Assembly: GCA_030141605.1 (NCBI GenBank) | Contig: JAQGDQ010000055.1 | Span: 342,501 to 406,500 of the forward strand | From: Tubiluchus corallicola | Taxonomy: Eukaryota; Priapulida; Priapulimorpha; Priapulimorphida; Tubiluchidae | DNA length: 64,000 bases | Direction of reading: 5' to 3' | Shown: in pieces, positions 1 to 11,632 of the stretch | Position numbering within the stretch: position 1 is the first letter of the stretch | Layout of the letters: the number at the start of each line of letters is the position of its first letter | Notes under the pieces: model-generated | What the model saw: only the letters and a program-made list of their open reading frames with translations | What the model was told of the DNA's origin: nothing | The model's database searches: none | Translations under genes and position numbers: made by a program

Positions 1-853
1 AGTTCATGCATGTTGACTACACAAACACAATGCACATTATGGTGGTCAAACAAGAGAAAAAAATCGTATCTTTTCTTTGCAAAAGGCATTAAAGCCATGT
101 TCTAATACTTTCTTATTTTTTGCACAGAAGAAAAGCTTAGCTGTTCGTTGTAATGCCACGATTTCAGCTTAGAGACAACTTTTAAACTTTTTTGTTTTTT
201 AGTTTGTCCAGGCTGTGATAATAGCGAGGTAATTTGAGATCTTAAAGAAACTAATATTTTCCTAGTTATAGAATAACTTTTAATGCAAGAAAAAGTGTAT
301 TCAAAGATTTTAAATGCCTACTGCCAATTCGTATTTTTCTACTGATTCTTCGTTTACAATTTATCAAACATCTATCAAATTGATTTACAGACCTATAAAG
401 ATGAGATCGAATCTCTCCTCTTGGTAATTAAGTAACATTTAAAGTATTAATGTTTTCACTTTTTTTGTAAATTTTACCACCTGCAAAAGAATGCCGCCGG
501 CTCCAGCGAAAAAGACTAAACAATTTTACGAGTTTAACAGTTACAAAAATCAATTTGATGTTGCACGAATGTAGCTTTAATGCGTCCAGAATGTCAGGGG
601 CGTTGCGCGCAATTGTTAATACTCGACGCTCATTGGGCAACAAGGCTGATTTAATATTCGCTCTGCCAAGCAGGCGTGTTCTGCACGATTTGTCAGAAAT
701 TCAAGAGAGGGGAGACAGAGATAAGTCACACTCAGCCAACCCGTAATGCTACAATCATCGTGCAAAAGTGAGGGTCTAACGGTGTAGAAACAGGTCCAGC
801 AGTAAACACCATCATCATCCAGTGCTAGCCAGCTCTTGAGTGGAGCGGTCAGT
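1..853. other. Upstream flank of the mab-21-like gene
   Basis: No coding exon is recognised here. Base composition becomes more GC-rich from about 490, as expected near a promoter or 5' UTR. A TATAAA string lies at 394-399, about 460 bp before the start codon, but nothing else marks it as a core promoter. A short open frame at 555-746 has no recognisable protein character and is not called. Confidence 0.4.
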
Positions 854-1933
854 ATGCTGGCTCAGCATCCCAAGATAATGTATCAGTTGAACAAGTACTA
901 CCAGGAAAAGGTGCAGGCAAGAAAAGCAAGCATTTCTAAATCATTGCACGAGATATGTAAGGTTGTACAGGATGTTTTAAAAGAAGTTGAAGCTCAAGAA
1001 CCGAGATTTATCAGTTCTTTGGTGGAGGCTAACAACAGGTATGACGGCCTGGAGGTCTTGTCTCCTACGGAATTTGAAGTGGTGCTGTATCTTAATCAAA
1101 TGGGGGTGTTTAACTTTGTCGACGACGGCACGTTGCCCGGCTGTGCAGTGCTGAAGTTAAGTGATGGTCGCAAGCGTTCAATGTCACTCTGGGTGGAATT
1201 CATCACCGCGTCCGGGTACCTCTCAGCCCGGAAGATCCGATCTCGGTTTCAAACGCTTGTGGCCCAAGCCGTGGACAAGTGTTCATACCGGGATATAGTG
1301 AAAATGGTCGCTGACACCAGCGATGTAAAGCTTCGTATTAGAGAACGTTACGTGGTACAGATTACTCCCGCATTTAAGTGCGCTGGAATCTGGCCCCGCA
1401 GTGCTAGCCAATGGCCAGCGCCCCACACCGCCTGGCCGAATCCAAACCTCGTGGCCGAAGTGAAAGCCGAAGGGTTCAATCTCTTGTCTAAAGAACTTCC
1501 ACATGTTCACGCCAAGCAGTCTTCTGCTGAAGGAGATGCCTGGGTCATATCCTTCGATGAAGCAGAAAACATGCTCCTCTATGGCGGCTGTCGGAAGAGA
1601 TGCCTCAGCATCCTCAAAGCGATGCGTGACAGACATCTAGATCTCACGGGGCAACCCATCACGAACTACCACATGAAAACTCTGTTACTTTACGAATGTG
1701 AAAAACATCCCCGGGAAAGTGACTGGGATGAAACTGCTCTAGGATACAGGATAAATGGGATCTTTCTGCAGCTCATCTCCTGCTTACAGTGTCGGAGGTG
1801 TCCGCACTACTTTCTTCCAGCAATGGACCTCTTCAAGGGCAGAAGTCCAGCTGGACTCGAGACGGCCGCTAAGCAAACGTGGAGATTGACAAGAGAACTT
1901 TTAACTAATTCCAGAAGTTTAGAGAAACTATGA
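854..1933 (+). CDS. mab-21: mab-21-like protein (Mab-21 family, nucleotidyltransferase fold), single exon
   Basis: Complete intronless gene of 359 codons, the same length as vertebrate MAB21L1 and MAB21L2. The ATG at 854 is preferred over an in-frame TTG 18 bp upstream because it gives the family length and has an A at -3. The protein aligns nearly end to end with the family: a basic N-terminal helix with YQLNKYY (residues 10-16), QEPRFISSL (48-56), the PTEFEVVLYLNQMGVFNF stretch (71-88), SDGRKRSMSLWVEF, and LISCLQCRRCPHYFLP near the C-terminus. E73 and E75 occupy the positions of the cGAS-type metal-binding acidic pair. E49 and R51, altered in human MAB21L2 eye malformations, are conserved. 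Known family role: cell-fate and sensory-organ development, mostly nuclear; enzymatic activity has not been demonstrated. Vertebrate copies are also single coding exons. L1 versus L2 assignment is not meaningful outside vertebrates. Confidence 0.97.
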   Translation: MLAQHPKIMYQLNKYYQEKVQARKASISKSLHEICKVVQDVLKEVEAQEPRFISSLVEANNRYDGLEVLSPTEFEVVLYLNQMGVFNFVDDGTLPGCAVLKLSDGRKRSMSLWVEFITASGYLSARKIRSRFQTLVAQAVDKCSYRDIVKMVADTSDVKLRIRERYVVQITPAFKCAGIWPRSASQWPAPHTAWPNPNLVAEVKAEGFNLLSKELPHVHAKQSSAEGDAWVISFDEAENMLLYGGCRKRCLSILKAMRDRHLDLTGQPITNYHMKTLLLYECEKHPRESDWDETALGYRINGIFLQLISCLQCRRCPHYFLPAMDLFKGRSPAGLETAAKQTWRLTRELLTNSRSLEKL

Positions 1934-3114
1934 ACGTTGAATGTCGCTGTTGTTTGGTCATGACAATGTTTTGTCTTCATACATTATTTAAGTGTTGATG
2001 ATTGTGCAACAAATTCACTTTTATTCTTCTCGCTCAAGAGTGTTCAATTATTGATTACCAATCTCTAGTGAAGTATCTAGAATCGTGTAAATTGTGTTAT
2101 AAATTTACTATCAAAAATTTCTGTAAGTATTAACAATTTATATATTCTTATTTATTATTTCATTGTTATTTTAATTCGTGAAAAGTAAGAAATTTGATTT
2201 CATGGACGTAGGAAAAATTAATGTAGTATGCATAGAAAATTTTAAAATCTAAGACGCATTTTGCAAAATATTTTTGGTTTTTCTACTTTACCTTTGTGTC
2301 TGAAATTCGGGAGTCAGAATACATACTGTTATTTATTTTGGATTAGTTTTACATTGAGATATGAGTAGAAAGACTTTGCAGTGGTCCTAGGTATATTTGT
2401 AAATATTTCGCACGAGTAAATCAAAAACTCTATAAACCCGACTGTGATTTCAAGTAAAAATACAATTGTATGTCTACTGTCCAATCTGTTTTTCTTCGTA
2501 GATCTCCGATTTTCTTGATTTATAGATTTTTTGCTCGTTTGGCATCTATTAGTTGCCTTTTAATTTGGCGCGTAATTAAATTATTGGTTTTAAAATTAAA
2601 AACTCAACTTGGACTTCAATGCATTTATTGTTTTTTAGTAATAAAAAACGTCAAGATTTCACAAAGAACCACCAACAAAATAATCTTGTTCAAAATTAGT
2701 TCATAAACTGAAATCATTTGCAACTTAACAAAGTAAAAGAAATTAGTTTCACGAAGCGACAAACTATCATTAACTTTTCTGATACATGTCAGGAAGATTT
2801 GGTTTAAAGTTCAAACTTGAATGATTTCTGGATGTTTGTTGTTTAAAACCTGTTTCACACACTTTACCAATCTGCCTTTAATCTGGCACAGGGACGCTAC
2901 ACACAAACATGTCCTAAAATACAGGTAAATTAACCTAGGCTCGGGTTGTTTTTGAAAATACCTCTTGTACATACACTGTGCATAACCCAGACCATTTATG
3001 CTGATTTTATTTGCCGTGAAAAAGCAGCAAAGGACAATTAAAAGTGATTAGAAATGATTTTTGTTCTTGCCCTACTTTATATGCAAACTGTCTTCTACTG
3101 CGGGGTTTAATTAT
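1934..3114. other. 3' flank of mab-21-like gene
   Basis: AT-rich DNA with no recognised exon. The first canonical AATAAA downstream on this strand is at 2640-2645, about 700 bp past the stop codon, and could be the polyadenylation signal. An open frame at 2470-2706 is hydrophobic and AT-driven and is not called. Confidence 0.4.
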
Positions 3115-3720
3115 TTAAAGCAAAACCGGACCCAATCTTAGACTGTACGTCAAAACAATCTACTATTTAAAATATTGAAAGGAAACATACTATTTTTTCA
3201 AAAATGACTTACGTGAAACAATTATTACCACACAAACACGATTTCACATTTGTGCTACTAGTTCATCGCTGTTACGTGTATTTCGCCATTCGCTAGTTAG
3301 ACGGGCACTAGTGCCTGCATTTCGGAAGGAGTTGTACTAAAAACAGGTGCTGTACCTCTCGGTTCAGATGTGTTAGTTTCTGACGAACTGCACACGTTCG
3401 ACAGCTCATTTGATATTTGAATTTTTATCGTAATGCTTGCCTAGTTTTAGTACAACGCACTGAATATCTTCAGTGGCCCTGTACTTCAATTTTCGCTTTC
3501 GCAAAGACGTACAACACGCTCGTGGAATATTTTTGCTGTTGAAAATTGTTCGTTTGTGATGTGATCAATAGTTGGGCACGCTCATCGTTATTAAATTTTT
3601 AATCTATTATTTAATTATCAGAAATGCTTGCAGCAGTATTAATCGTGTTAAAATGTATACTTTTTATCAGATTTGAAAATGGGGTAGTGTATGAAAAAAT
3701 CATCCTGTCTTCCTTTAATG
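3115..3720 (+). repeat. Dispersed repeat family A, copy 1 (longest)
   Basis: About 600 bp, recognisable again at 9367-9715 (same strand), 40531-41012, 49378-49658 and 62830-63255 (opposite strand). Shared landmarks in order on this strand are AAAGCAAAACCGGACCCAAT, a CTCTCGGTTCAGATGTGTTAG-like block, CTGCACACGTTCGACAGCTC, TTATTTAATTATCAGAAATG, and CCTGTCTTCCTTTAATG at the end. No coding capacity or clear terminal inverted repeat was seen, so the class is unknown. It is probably a non-autonomous element. Confidence 0.75.
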
Positions 3721-5930
3721 TTTACCTCGTGCTAACAAATTTAATTCTCAATTTTCAATGCGCACCGTGTGTACTACATAATTATAATTATAATCAGCAC
3801 ACTCATATTTTAGACGTATAATGTATAATACTCATGTTGTTACCTGTTTTTGCAAACAATAGTTAATACACCAAAACCTAATTTTGCGCTCTCATTATGT
3901 AGCAAAAATAGGGGAATTTGGCGCTGAACATTATGGCAGCCAAAACCCAAATATTTGCTTCCTCTTTCCACTTTACCAGGAATTTTCCCGAACATGTCGG
4001 TTCTCGTGTTTTGCATACCTGTCTACAACTCATGGACACTTAGGGACATCTCTCTGGTCATTAGTGACATCCTACAGGCAATAAAACGGTACTTTGCATA
4101 CTTGTAAAGATTTTAAAATGTACTTTGAGCTGTCACCATAATGGGTGTGCTTGTACGTCAAAAACTACAGCACACGGGATGGGTCACTTATTAGAAACGA
4201 TGATATGCTTGATTAATGTAGACTTTTATAATAATTGCTATATTATGTATGTTTTAAAGTATACATTTAGATAGAAAAGTTTAATTACACTTTATAAAAT
4301 ATCCGGCACGCTGTGTACTGCATAAAACCAATAAACAATTGTTATCGATCTTATAATAAACATTCCTATAAGAAATCCCCTAAATAAATATGTAATGATA
4401 AAAAACATAATATATATATATATATATTATACTCTAATAAAAAACAAACACTTCACTTCAAGTAATATGTCTGCTATATATATATACTACCATTACCTTA
4501 ATCTAGTCAACAAATGAGTGCTTTTAATATTGTACTTTTTTTAAATAATCAGATTATGATTATGAATACTCTAATGAAATATGGTAACTTATGCAAAGCA
4601 CAAACTTTCATATCAAATATTATATGCGTTAATCAAGTATATAAATGTATATGTGTGCTATGTGTCAATCAAGTATATTGGCAAACTACAGAAATAACTT
4701 TTCTAATTTTGTTGATAAGAATTACAGAGATAACTAACGAAAATTTGTGGTTTAAGTTTCTCACTTACACACGTACAGTAAAGATAACATAGTTTTGTTT
4801 TATACAAATATTTACTCAAACGTATAACTTCTATTGCTAATGACCGAAATGAATCAAATGATTTTGCCAATTTACAATAATTAAATATAGCAAATATATG
4901 TAACTAGAAAAAAATAATGAAATTTTGCACTGTAAAATGCTAGACATAACAAAATTTAATGTCAGTTTTATTTAGGCTTACGTTCCAAAATGAATTAAAA
5001 TTTCATGCTTTTACTGGAGTTGTTAAACAATTTTGATTTTAATAATAATTTGGTACTAATTTTTCAATAAAAAATGCAATACAATAAAAATAGAAAATAT
5101 GTGCAGATTGCGAGTGAAAAGTAACATTTTTTCATATTCATTACGTAAAAGCAATCATATGAATTAATAATTAATCGTTAATTAATTATGGATTAGAAAT
5201 GAAATGCAAGTCAAGGTGAAGAGAAATACGCGAGCAATTATAAAATCTTGTATCTATTTTCTTCTTATTTACTTAATGTACAAAACAATGGACCGTAACT
5301 TTACAGAATAATACTAGGGGAGGTTTGTAGCATCAAATTAATTCTTTAAATTTGGCAGTAAAACTTAATTCTCTTTCTCAATGCATGATTTTAGAAAACC
5401 TGTAAATTGACACTTCTACGCAAAGTAGTGCCTGTTTTTCTAGAATTTTGGGGAGGCGGCATAGAAAATATCTCTTTTTAGAATCGTACATTTAGACTTA
5501 GTTATAACACGGCCATTTTTTCTGTTCTAAACTACTGAAATGTGGCCTCGGATTCTTGACCAAATGTTCTGTGTAATGATATGATACTGATGATGTTAAA
5601 GAAAATTATGGCAGGCATCTGTATGAAGAATTTAAGTTTCTCCCACACAAAGTAAGATTAAATTTAGCCTTTTCAAAAACAAATCGCTTTAAATTTTACA
5701 TTTGTTCCCACTTCAGTCAAAGCACTCAATAATAGCTATACGCTTTAAGCACGTTTCAGTTTTTTTAAGCTTTATTTTATTGTAACATTTAGATTTACGT
5801 GTTCAGTTAAGTTTAACTACAACTACAAACTTGATGTGCTAATTGTTTCGTAATTAGCCTGTGTAAAGCATAAAGGAAAATGTCATGTATACCAATAATT
5901 TATATGACCGATAAAGACGTCTATATTCTT

Positions 5931-5987
5931 GTCTTTGTCTTTGTCTATGTGTATGCCTACGTCCGTGTCCTGTCTATGTCTAGTATA
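5931..5987. repeat. Imperfect GTCTTT/GTCTAT short tandem repeat
   Basis: A run of hexamer-like units (GTCTTT, GTCTAT, GTCCGT) that has begun to diverge. Confidence 0.6.
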
Positions 5988-6949
5988 ACCTACCGCGTGT
6001 AGAACAGCAGGCCTATTTGTAGCAAAATTGAATATTTCTAATAGTTTCTTTAAAATTAAAAGGTGTGACATTAATGTTAAACTTCTTATGTGTCTAAATA
6101 TAGGCATATTTAATTTTAGTTAGTTTTAATTAGCATAGTTAATTTTAAAAATTTAAGGCAAAGCCATAGCTTTACTACAGGCTTGTAACTATAGATCAGT
6201 TGTAACCTAGTGCATTCTAGGCGTATTTTAGTGGCAAAATTAGCATTTTCTAAATAGTTCATTTTTAAAATTAAAACCATAAATTTTTTATATATCGTAA
6301 TCTAACGCAATTTAAGCATATGTATATATTAGTATAGCAGATGTATAGATTTATTAATATTTTTAAATAAATTAAACGTTTGAACTAAGTTTCGCGGAGG
6401 CACCACAGTTCAACGATGCATTAACGCATTTTTAATAATTCTGTAACAGTCGTCTCTGTGTACATTTACATGAGCGCAAAAACACACATGCCGCTTTTTA
6501 ACTTCAAGGAGAAGAAAGGAGGACATTTTTTGCGAGCTGCTTTCGTGTTTTACAGCCGACTTGATTTATCTGTGGACATGGTAGACCCACGTCTGCTTGC
6601 TACAACTACCAACTTGCCATTGAAGCAGTTTTTGCCCTGATTTAACACATCGTTGTTTACAAAATGTTGAAATATGAAACTCGCGAATATGTAAACAACC
6701 ACCTATACATAACTGTAAACAATAACACCGAAGCTGCAAAAAGTAATCAAACCAGTTCGTTTGCAAATAAGTAAAATTATGTCTAAAATTTACAGTTGTT
6801 TATTATTTATTTATTTTGTATTTTTTGGTTTTATAATTGTTAGCTATTATTTAAATTGTAAATTCATCGAGCTGGAATGTATACCCAATTAAAATTTTTG
6901 AAACCGAATTTTGAGTAAAATGAGAAGATTTTTTTTTTAAAAATTGACG

Positions 6950-7022
6950 CTAAGTTTAGATTTGAACGAAGAACTTTGTAATTACAAGTCTATTGCTTTG
7001 ACCACTAGACCATGTAGACATA
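6950..7022 (-). pseudogene. tRNA-like relic (resembles tRNA-Thr, TGT)
   Basis: Read on the minus strand it has a box-A-like GGTCTAGTGGT, then GACTTGTAATTAC, which resembles a Thr anticodon arm, then a box-B-like GTTCAAATC. An oligo-A run follows on the 3' side (poly-T on the plus strand at about 6930-6940). The acceptor and T stems do not pair convincingly. It is therefore better read as a decayed tRNA copy or SINE head than as a functional tRNA. Confidence 0.4.
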
Positions 7023-8584
7023 TTTAATTATTATTAGTCGGCTCAATCATCATTAGTCAATAATTTTAAAATTAAGATGATAATCAATTATTGATAAATA
7101 TTATGGATTAAGAGTTATACACAGGACTGAGAAAAATAAAAAACTCAAATTTTTCATTAATCACTAATTTAAACAATCGATTAATTAACCTTTTAATTCA
7201 CACATAGCCGTAGCGTAATAATGTAAAAATTAGCACAACATAGCTTATAACTTAGATATAATTTATAACATATAACTTAAATATTATTTACACATTTGTT
7301 AATTATCCCATAACTAATGACTTAGCCAGTTTATTAAATAGCTATGTTCACTTTAATTGTTATAGTCTATTAACTTGGTACAACACGTCATACATTATTT
7401 AGGCAAAAAACATTATATAATATAAGTTTAATTTGTTCAGTATAAAATGGTTTGTTGAGAGGCGCTGATTGACTATAACTAATTTTTTCTTAATTTCTAT
7501 AATTATAAACAATTTCAGCACAAAAAAATATTTCGTCTTCACGGTTTTGGTTTCGAAAAATGGTTTTTCCTTCGTTATTTGAACAAACTGAAATTCCATT
7601 CATTCTAAACCGATGTACGCACTACATTTATTCAAACTCTTATTTAAAGTATGTAATTTTGATACGACTCAAATCTCTGACAACTCATATTTTCACTAAT
7701 GATTTTGTCTTTATTTTATACTATTTTCACTACTGATTCTAAACTAAAACTGAATCTATAAAAAACTATAAATTCTTGACGTCAATATGTCTACAATGCC
7801 AGAATTTTCAGTACTTGTATGTCAATAGGAATTATATAACTATAGATAATTACATATAAATCCAAAAAACGAAATTGTCACAAGAAAAACAAGTCTAAGT
7901 GTCAAACTTTTGCAAGTCTAAATTAAGCACAACATTTGCAACAAAGACACAATTCTCTTCATTAAAGCATTTATCTAAATTTTGTTAACTGATATGCACA
8001 AAACTAAGAAATGAAGCTCGTTTATATATTTGACTGCTTACATACGTACTCTACGTAAATATTGATCTAAGTAAAATTATGTATCCCACTGGGAGACATT
8101 CAGCAATTTCACGCTATAGCTGTAGTACTTGTTTGCCTGAATTAGAGGTGTATGTTTAATGGAGTGATAATTGCTATTTGGGGAAGGTAGCGAAATAGAG
8201 GTGCCATAAATAAATCGCCAAGTCTCGTACCCCTACTACACTTGCATGGCTAAATTTATTCTCATTCATTATAAAACAGCAGTTTTTCATGCAGAATAAA
8301 AATAATATTTTTACATATGGCTCATAATTCATATTTTTACTTAGTTAGAACGAATTATAGGTTTGTTTATTTTAAGAAAATTTATTGTATCTAAAATTAC
8401 TTTAATCTCACTTATTTATTCATTTATTTCTGTTTACCTTTGATGTAAAATAATATGTTTTACAGTTAAAACATCAGTTAAGAAAATTAAAATAATTGAT
8501 TTAGTACAGCACCAGTAGCAAAATTGAAGAATTACAGGTACACGTTTTTGCAATGTGTGTAATATATATACTGTTGCCTTAGGT

Positions 8585-8692
8585 GCTACTGATAGTGTTG
8601 CTGCTGCTGCTCATGTTGCTGTCGCTGCTGCTGTTGTTTTTGCTGTCGCTGTCGTTGCTGCTGCTAATGTTGTTGCTGCTACTGGTGCTGTT
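8585..8692. repeat. Imperfect GCT/GTT trinucleotide microsatellite
   Basis: About 108 bp of GCTGCTGTT-type units. It produces low-complexity Ala/Val and Leu frames, which are not called as genes. Confidence 0.9.
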
Positions 8693-9366
8693 ACTCATAG
8701 CATCACGAAGTTCAGTTTCTATACAACGATTGTTCGTGGAGTCAGTGACACTCCTGCTTTCTTACACACTGTATATGACAATTATTGGCTTAAAGCTTTT
8801 GTAGCGAAGTCCTTCAGTTATTAGTCAGAATAACACAAACAAGAATGCGAGTCGGTATTCCCACAGTGCAGAAAATCTTCTTATTTTAGCAAATCCGTAA
8901 AGCATATTTTAACAGGGAAAAATTTGCTGCCACTTCTCGACGCTTGCCTATCTACCGCCACATCTACCACTCTGAATGACCCACCTGCAATTACCGGGAC
9001 GCTTTCACAGGAGAATGGAAATTCAGACAGGCATGCGATGGAAATCTTGAGAATGTCAGACAGGAGAACTTGGAGGGTTTACCAAATAATGCCTATGACG
9101 AGTTGTAAACAGTGTACAAATTGTTACTGCACTCCCAAAATTGTTTGTTTCATTTTCTGTAAAAAGTTTGAATGAACGACAATAGACTGAATGACGTCAC
9201 GCTCGAGAATTGAGATAAGTGGTGACGTCATAGTAACTTACAACTCTCTCGGGCAATAAAAAGTAGCAATATAAGCATTTTTTTGCAATTTTCTTCACGT
9301 GCGCAAAATTTAAAAGATCTGATTGGCTAATATGTTGTGATGTAAAAAATGTTATGATGCGAAAAC
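8693..9366. other. No recognised gene
   Basis: An open frame at 8924-9175 has fairly normal composition in its first half but no recognised domain and no supporting splice sites. A TGACGTCA-like CRE half appears near 9190 and 9225 (two GACGTCA copies). Confidence 0.35.
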
Positions 9367-9715
9367 GCGTTGCACAAAACAACAGGTGTTGTACCTCTCA
9401 GTTCACATGTGTTAGCTTATGACGAACTGCACACGTTCGACAGCTCATGCGTGAGCACAGTGTTAAATCTGAAATTTGACTTTTTCTTAAAACTTAAACT
9501 ATAGGCAACACGTTCGTGGAATGTTTTTGATGCTGAATATTATGTTAGTTTGTGATATCATCAATAGTTGCGCTCTCCCGCCGTTAGTTAAGATTTTAAT
9601 CTATTATTTAATTATCAGAAATGCTTTGCAGTATTAATTGTGTTAAAATGTATACTTTCTATCGGACTTGAAAATTGGGTGTAATATGAAAAAACATCCC
9701 TGTCTTCCTTTAATG
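9367..9715 (+). repeat. Dispersed repeat family A, copy 2
   Basis: It matches the 3' part of copy 1, including CTGCACACGTTCGACAGCTC, TTATTTAATTATCAGAAATG and TGTCTTCCTTTAATG. The middle is shorter and more diverged. Confidence 0.75.
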
Positions 9716-9747
9716 TCAATTTACACTGATGATACACTTATAGACCT

Positions 9748-9975
9748 ATTAAACAACACAACTTTTATTAAAAATTTCATTTACAGCTGTCTAAAAATAT
9801 TTTCGTTTCCAACCCTTTCGAACTGCAAACTGCAGTCATCGTCAGTGGTAGACTTTTACAAACAAACAACCAGTTTATATAGGCAGAGCCTGCAGTACAG
9901 TACATTATGCACTAATTATGCATTTACAAGGAAGTTAAATACGTAATGAATAAACAGACCTGTAGAAAAGAAATA
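9748..9975 (+). repeat. Partial copy of the palindromic MITE found at 58154-58626
   Basis: It shares TTAAACAACACAACTTT-like start, GTCATCGTCAGTGGTAGA, GTTTATATAGGCAGAGCCT, and ATGAATAAACAGACC with the left arm of the element at 58154-58626. The right arm is missing. It lies just after repeat A copy 2. Confidence 0.65.
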
Positions 9976-10800
9976 GATACAGCAAAAGACAGCTAAGTGT
10001 TTGAAAATAAAAAAAAGGAATTGAACTGCACATTAAGAGAAGTGTTGTTAGGATACATAGATAAATTTTCTTTAATTAATAAGTTCCAGTTATTTGTTAC
10101 TCTAGTCACAATGTTGAAATTATTAAAATCACGAATCATAAAATCATTAAAATCAGAGGCACAAATATGGTCATTAATGCTAGATAGACCTTATAGACCT
10201 ATTTAGGAAAAACCATATAGTCCAGATGTACCTGCTGCTCTTAATGCTGAGCCACAGGAACTATTGCAAATATCTGATAAAATATATTGGATACGCCTTG
10301 TAACATAATTGATATCTACAATGACAATGGCCCGTTATTCTAGTTTAATCACTGGCCGCGTGCCGGTTATTGGCGCTGCCGATGACTCGATTGGACCTTG
10401 GGGAAGGAGAAGATCAGTTTGTAATTATGCTGAAAGCCGTAAAACAAGACTCACGGGAAATCATGCGTGTCTAATCAACCTGTACAATGAAGCATATACA
10501 TGTGAAGGAGGAGGAGGAAGAAGAAGAAAGAAAGGGAGGTTTTTGTAAAAAAGTATGAGTAGCAAAAAGAATTAAATGCTGCTCAGAAATGACCAACATA
10601 TGAAAGGCGTTAATAGATTCGATCGTTCGATTACTCGATCACTAGTGTCACCTTATGTTTATTCGTTTCTTTGTTCGATTGTGTATTTCCATGTTATTCG
10701 TTCTTCGTTTGTTTCTTTTTTCATACATTCACTACTTTTTTGTCCGACCATTCTTAAACTTTCTTTGATCGTTTATGCCTTTGAAAAATTTAATTCGTTT
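9976..10800. other. No recognised gene; degenerate TTCG-rich repeat at 10610-10800
   Basis: Open frames at 9997-10206 and 10309-10548 are not recognised. The second carries a GGA/GAA-rich tail. From about 10610 the sequence is a loose repeat of TTCGAT/TTCGTT/TTTCTT units into which the LINE fragment at 10819-11314 inserted. Confidence 0.4.
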
Positions 10801-10818
10801 ATCTACATGTTAGTAGGA
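10801..10818. repeat. Target site duplication, left copy
   Basis: ATCTACATGTTAGTAGGA, 18 bp, repeated exactly at 11315-11332 on the far side of the LINE fragment. Confidence 0.92.
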
Positions 10819-11314
10819 ACCTAGCCACTGGGGGGGTGGGGGGTGTAAGCCAGCCCAACTCAGTGCCGGTCCCAAGCCCGGATAAATAGGGAGGGTTAGG
10901 GTCAGGAAGGGCATCCGCTTGTAAAAACTGCGCCAAAATCTTCTATGCGTGAGTCGGTGAGACTTAAAGAAAAAGTCCACAAAAAAGTGGTCAGATCCGC
11001 TCTAATCTATGGGCTGGAAGCAGCTTCTCTAAAGAAGACCGAAGAGAAGACAATGGGTGTGGTGGAGATGAGAATGTTGAGATGAATGGTGGGAATAACA
11101 AGAAGAGATAAAATTAGAAATAATAATATCAGAGGAACAGTAAAAGTAGTGAAGCCTCGCAAGATTGCGATGGTATGGACACCTGAAAAGAAGAGTCGGT
11201 GAAGATCTTGTGGGAATTGAAGACATAAATGAAGAGATGGTCAACAACAGGAATGCGTGGAGAAGACTCATTCACAACGGCGACCCCGAATAGGGAAAAG
11301 CTGGGAAGAAGAAG
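10819..11314 (+). mobile_element. 5'-truncated RTE-type non-LTR retrotransposon (LINE) fragment
   Basis: A 496-bp insertion flanked by an exact 18-bp target site duplication. The middle and end encode a recognisable C-terminal tail of a non-LTR retrotransposon ORF: SMRES-like, ALIYGLEAASLKKTEEK, MRMLR, then VGITRRDKIRNNNIRG. This matches the ALVYGxExWxLKKxxEK / EMRMLRWMxGxTRxDRIRN tail of RTE-clade elements. The frame is broken by stops (the W of MLRW is TGA) and by frameshifts later on. The 3' end is a short GAA repeat (GGGAAGAAGAAG), typical of RTE tails. Upstream, 10860-10930 holds the CCGGTCCCAAGCCCGGATAA and GTCAGGAAGGGCATCCG motifs common in such elements. It is a dead copy made by target-primed reverse transcription. 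The clade call is by memory of motifs. Confidence 0.85.
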
Positions 11315-11332
11315 ATCTACATGTTAGTAGGA
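11315..11332. repeat. Target site duplication, right copy
   Basis: Exact repeat of 10801-10818, immediately after the GAA tail of the LINE fragment. Confidence 0.92.
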
Positions 11333-11351
11333 TAATTCATTTATTTCTTTT

Positions 11352-11460
11352 TCCGTTTGATTGTTTGAATATTTGAACGTTTGACTGTTTGAACATTTGA
11401 GCACTCGATTGCTTGAACATTTGAACGTTTGACTGTTTGAGCATTTGACGGTTTGACTGT
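11352..11460. repeat. Diverged tandem repeat of about 10-bp GTTTGAACAT/GTTTGACT units
   Basis: Repeated GTTTGA-, ATTTGA- and CTTGAACATTTGAACG-type units with a roughly 10-bp period. Related in style to the TTCG-rich repeat on the other side of the LINE insertion. Confidence 0.7.
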
Positions 11461-11560
11461 ATTTTATAATTATATATTGCCGACAAAGAACTGTAACTGC
11501 TCGTGTTACTTATGTCACTTATGTAAATGATCGACATTAAATAAAATTTTTCTTATCTTA

Positions 11561-11632
11561 CAAATCAAATACAAATACAAGCACAAACACAAATACAAAT
11601 ACAAATACGAATATAAATACAAATAAATATGC
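11561..11632. repeat. ACAAAT hexamer microsatellite
   Basis: Imperfect array of ACAAAT units with single-base variants. Confidence 0.85.

Larger units (their letters stand above)
3721..8584. other. AT-rich stretch with no recognised gene
   Basis: About 4.9 kb of AT-rich DNA. Apart from a short TA tract near 4411-4427, the simple repeat at 5931-5987, two loosely similar segments near 5985-6065 and 6198-6285, and the tRNA-like relic at about 6950-7022, I see nothing. Open frames here (for example 4514-4792, 6458-6640, 7399-7599) show no family resemblance. Confidence 0.4.

Noticed and set aside
1283-1636. Minus-strand frame inside the mab-21-like gene
   Set aside because: Shadow of a strongly conserved sense coding region.
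8555-8824. Ala/Val-rich and Leu-rich frames
   Set aside because: They arise from the GCT/GTT microsatellite and run into unrelated sequence.
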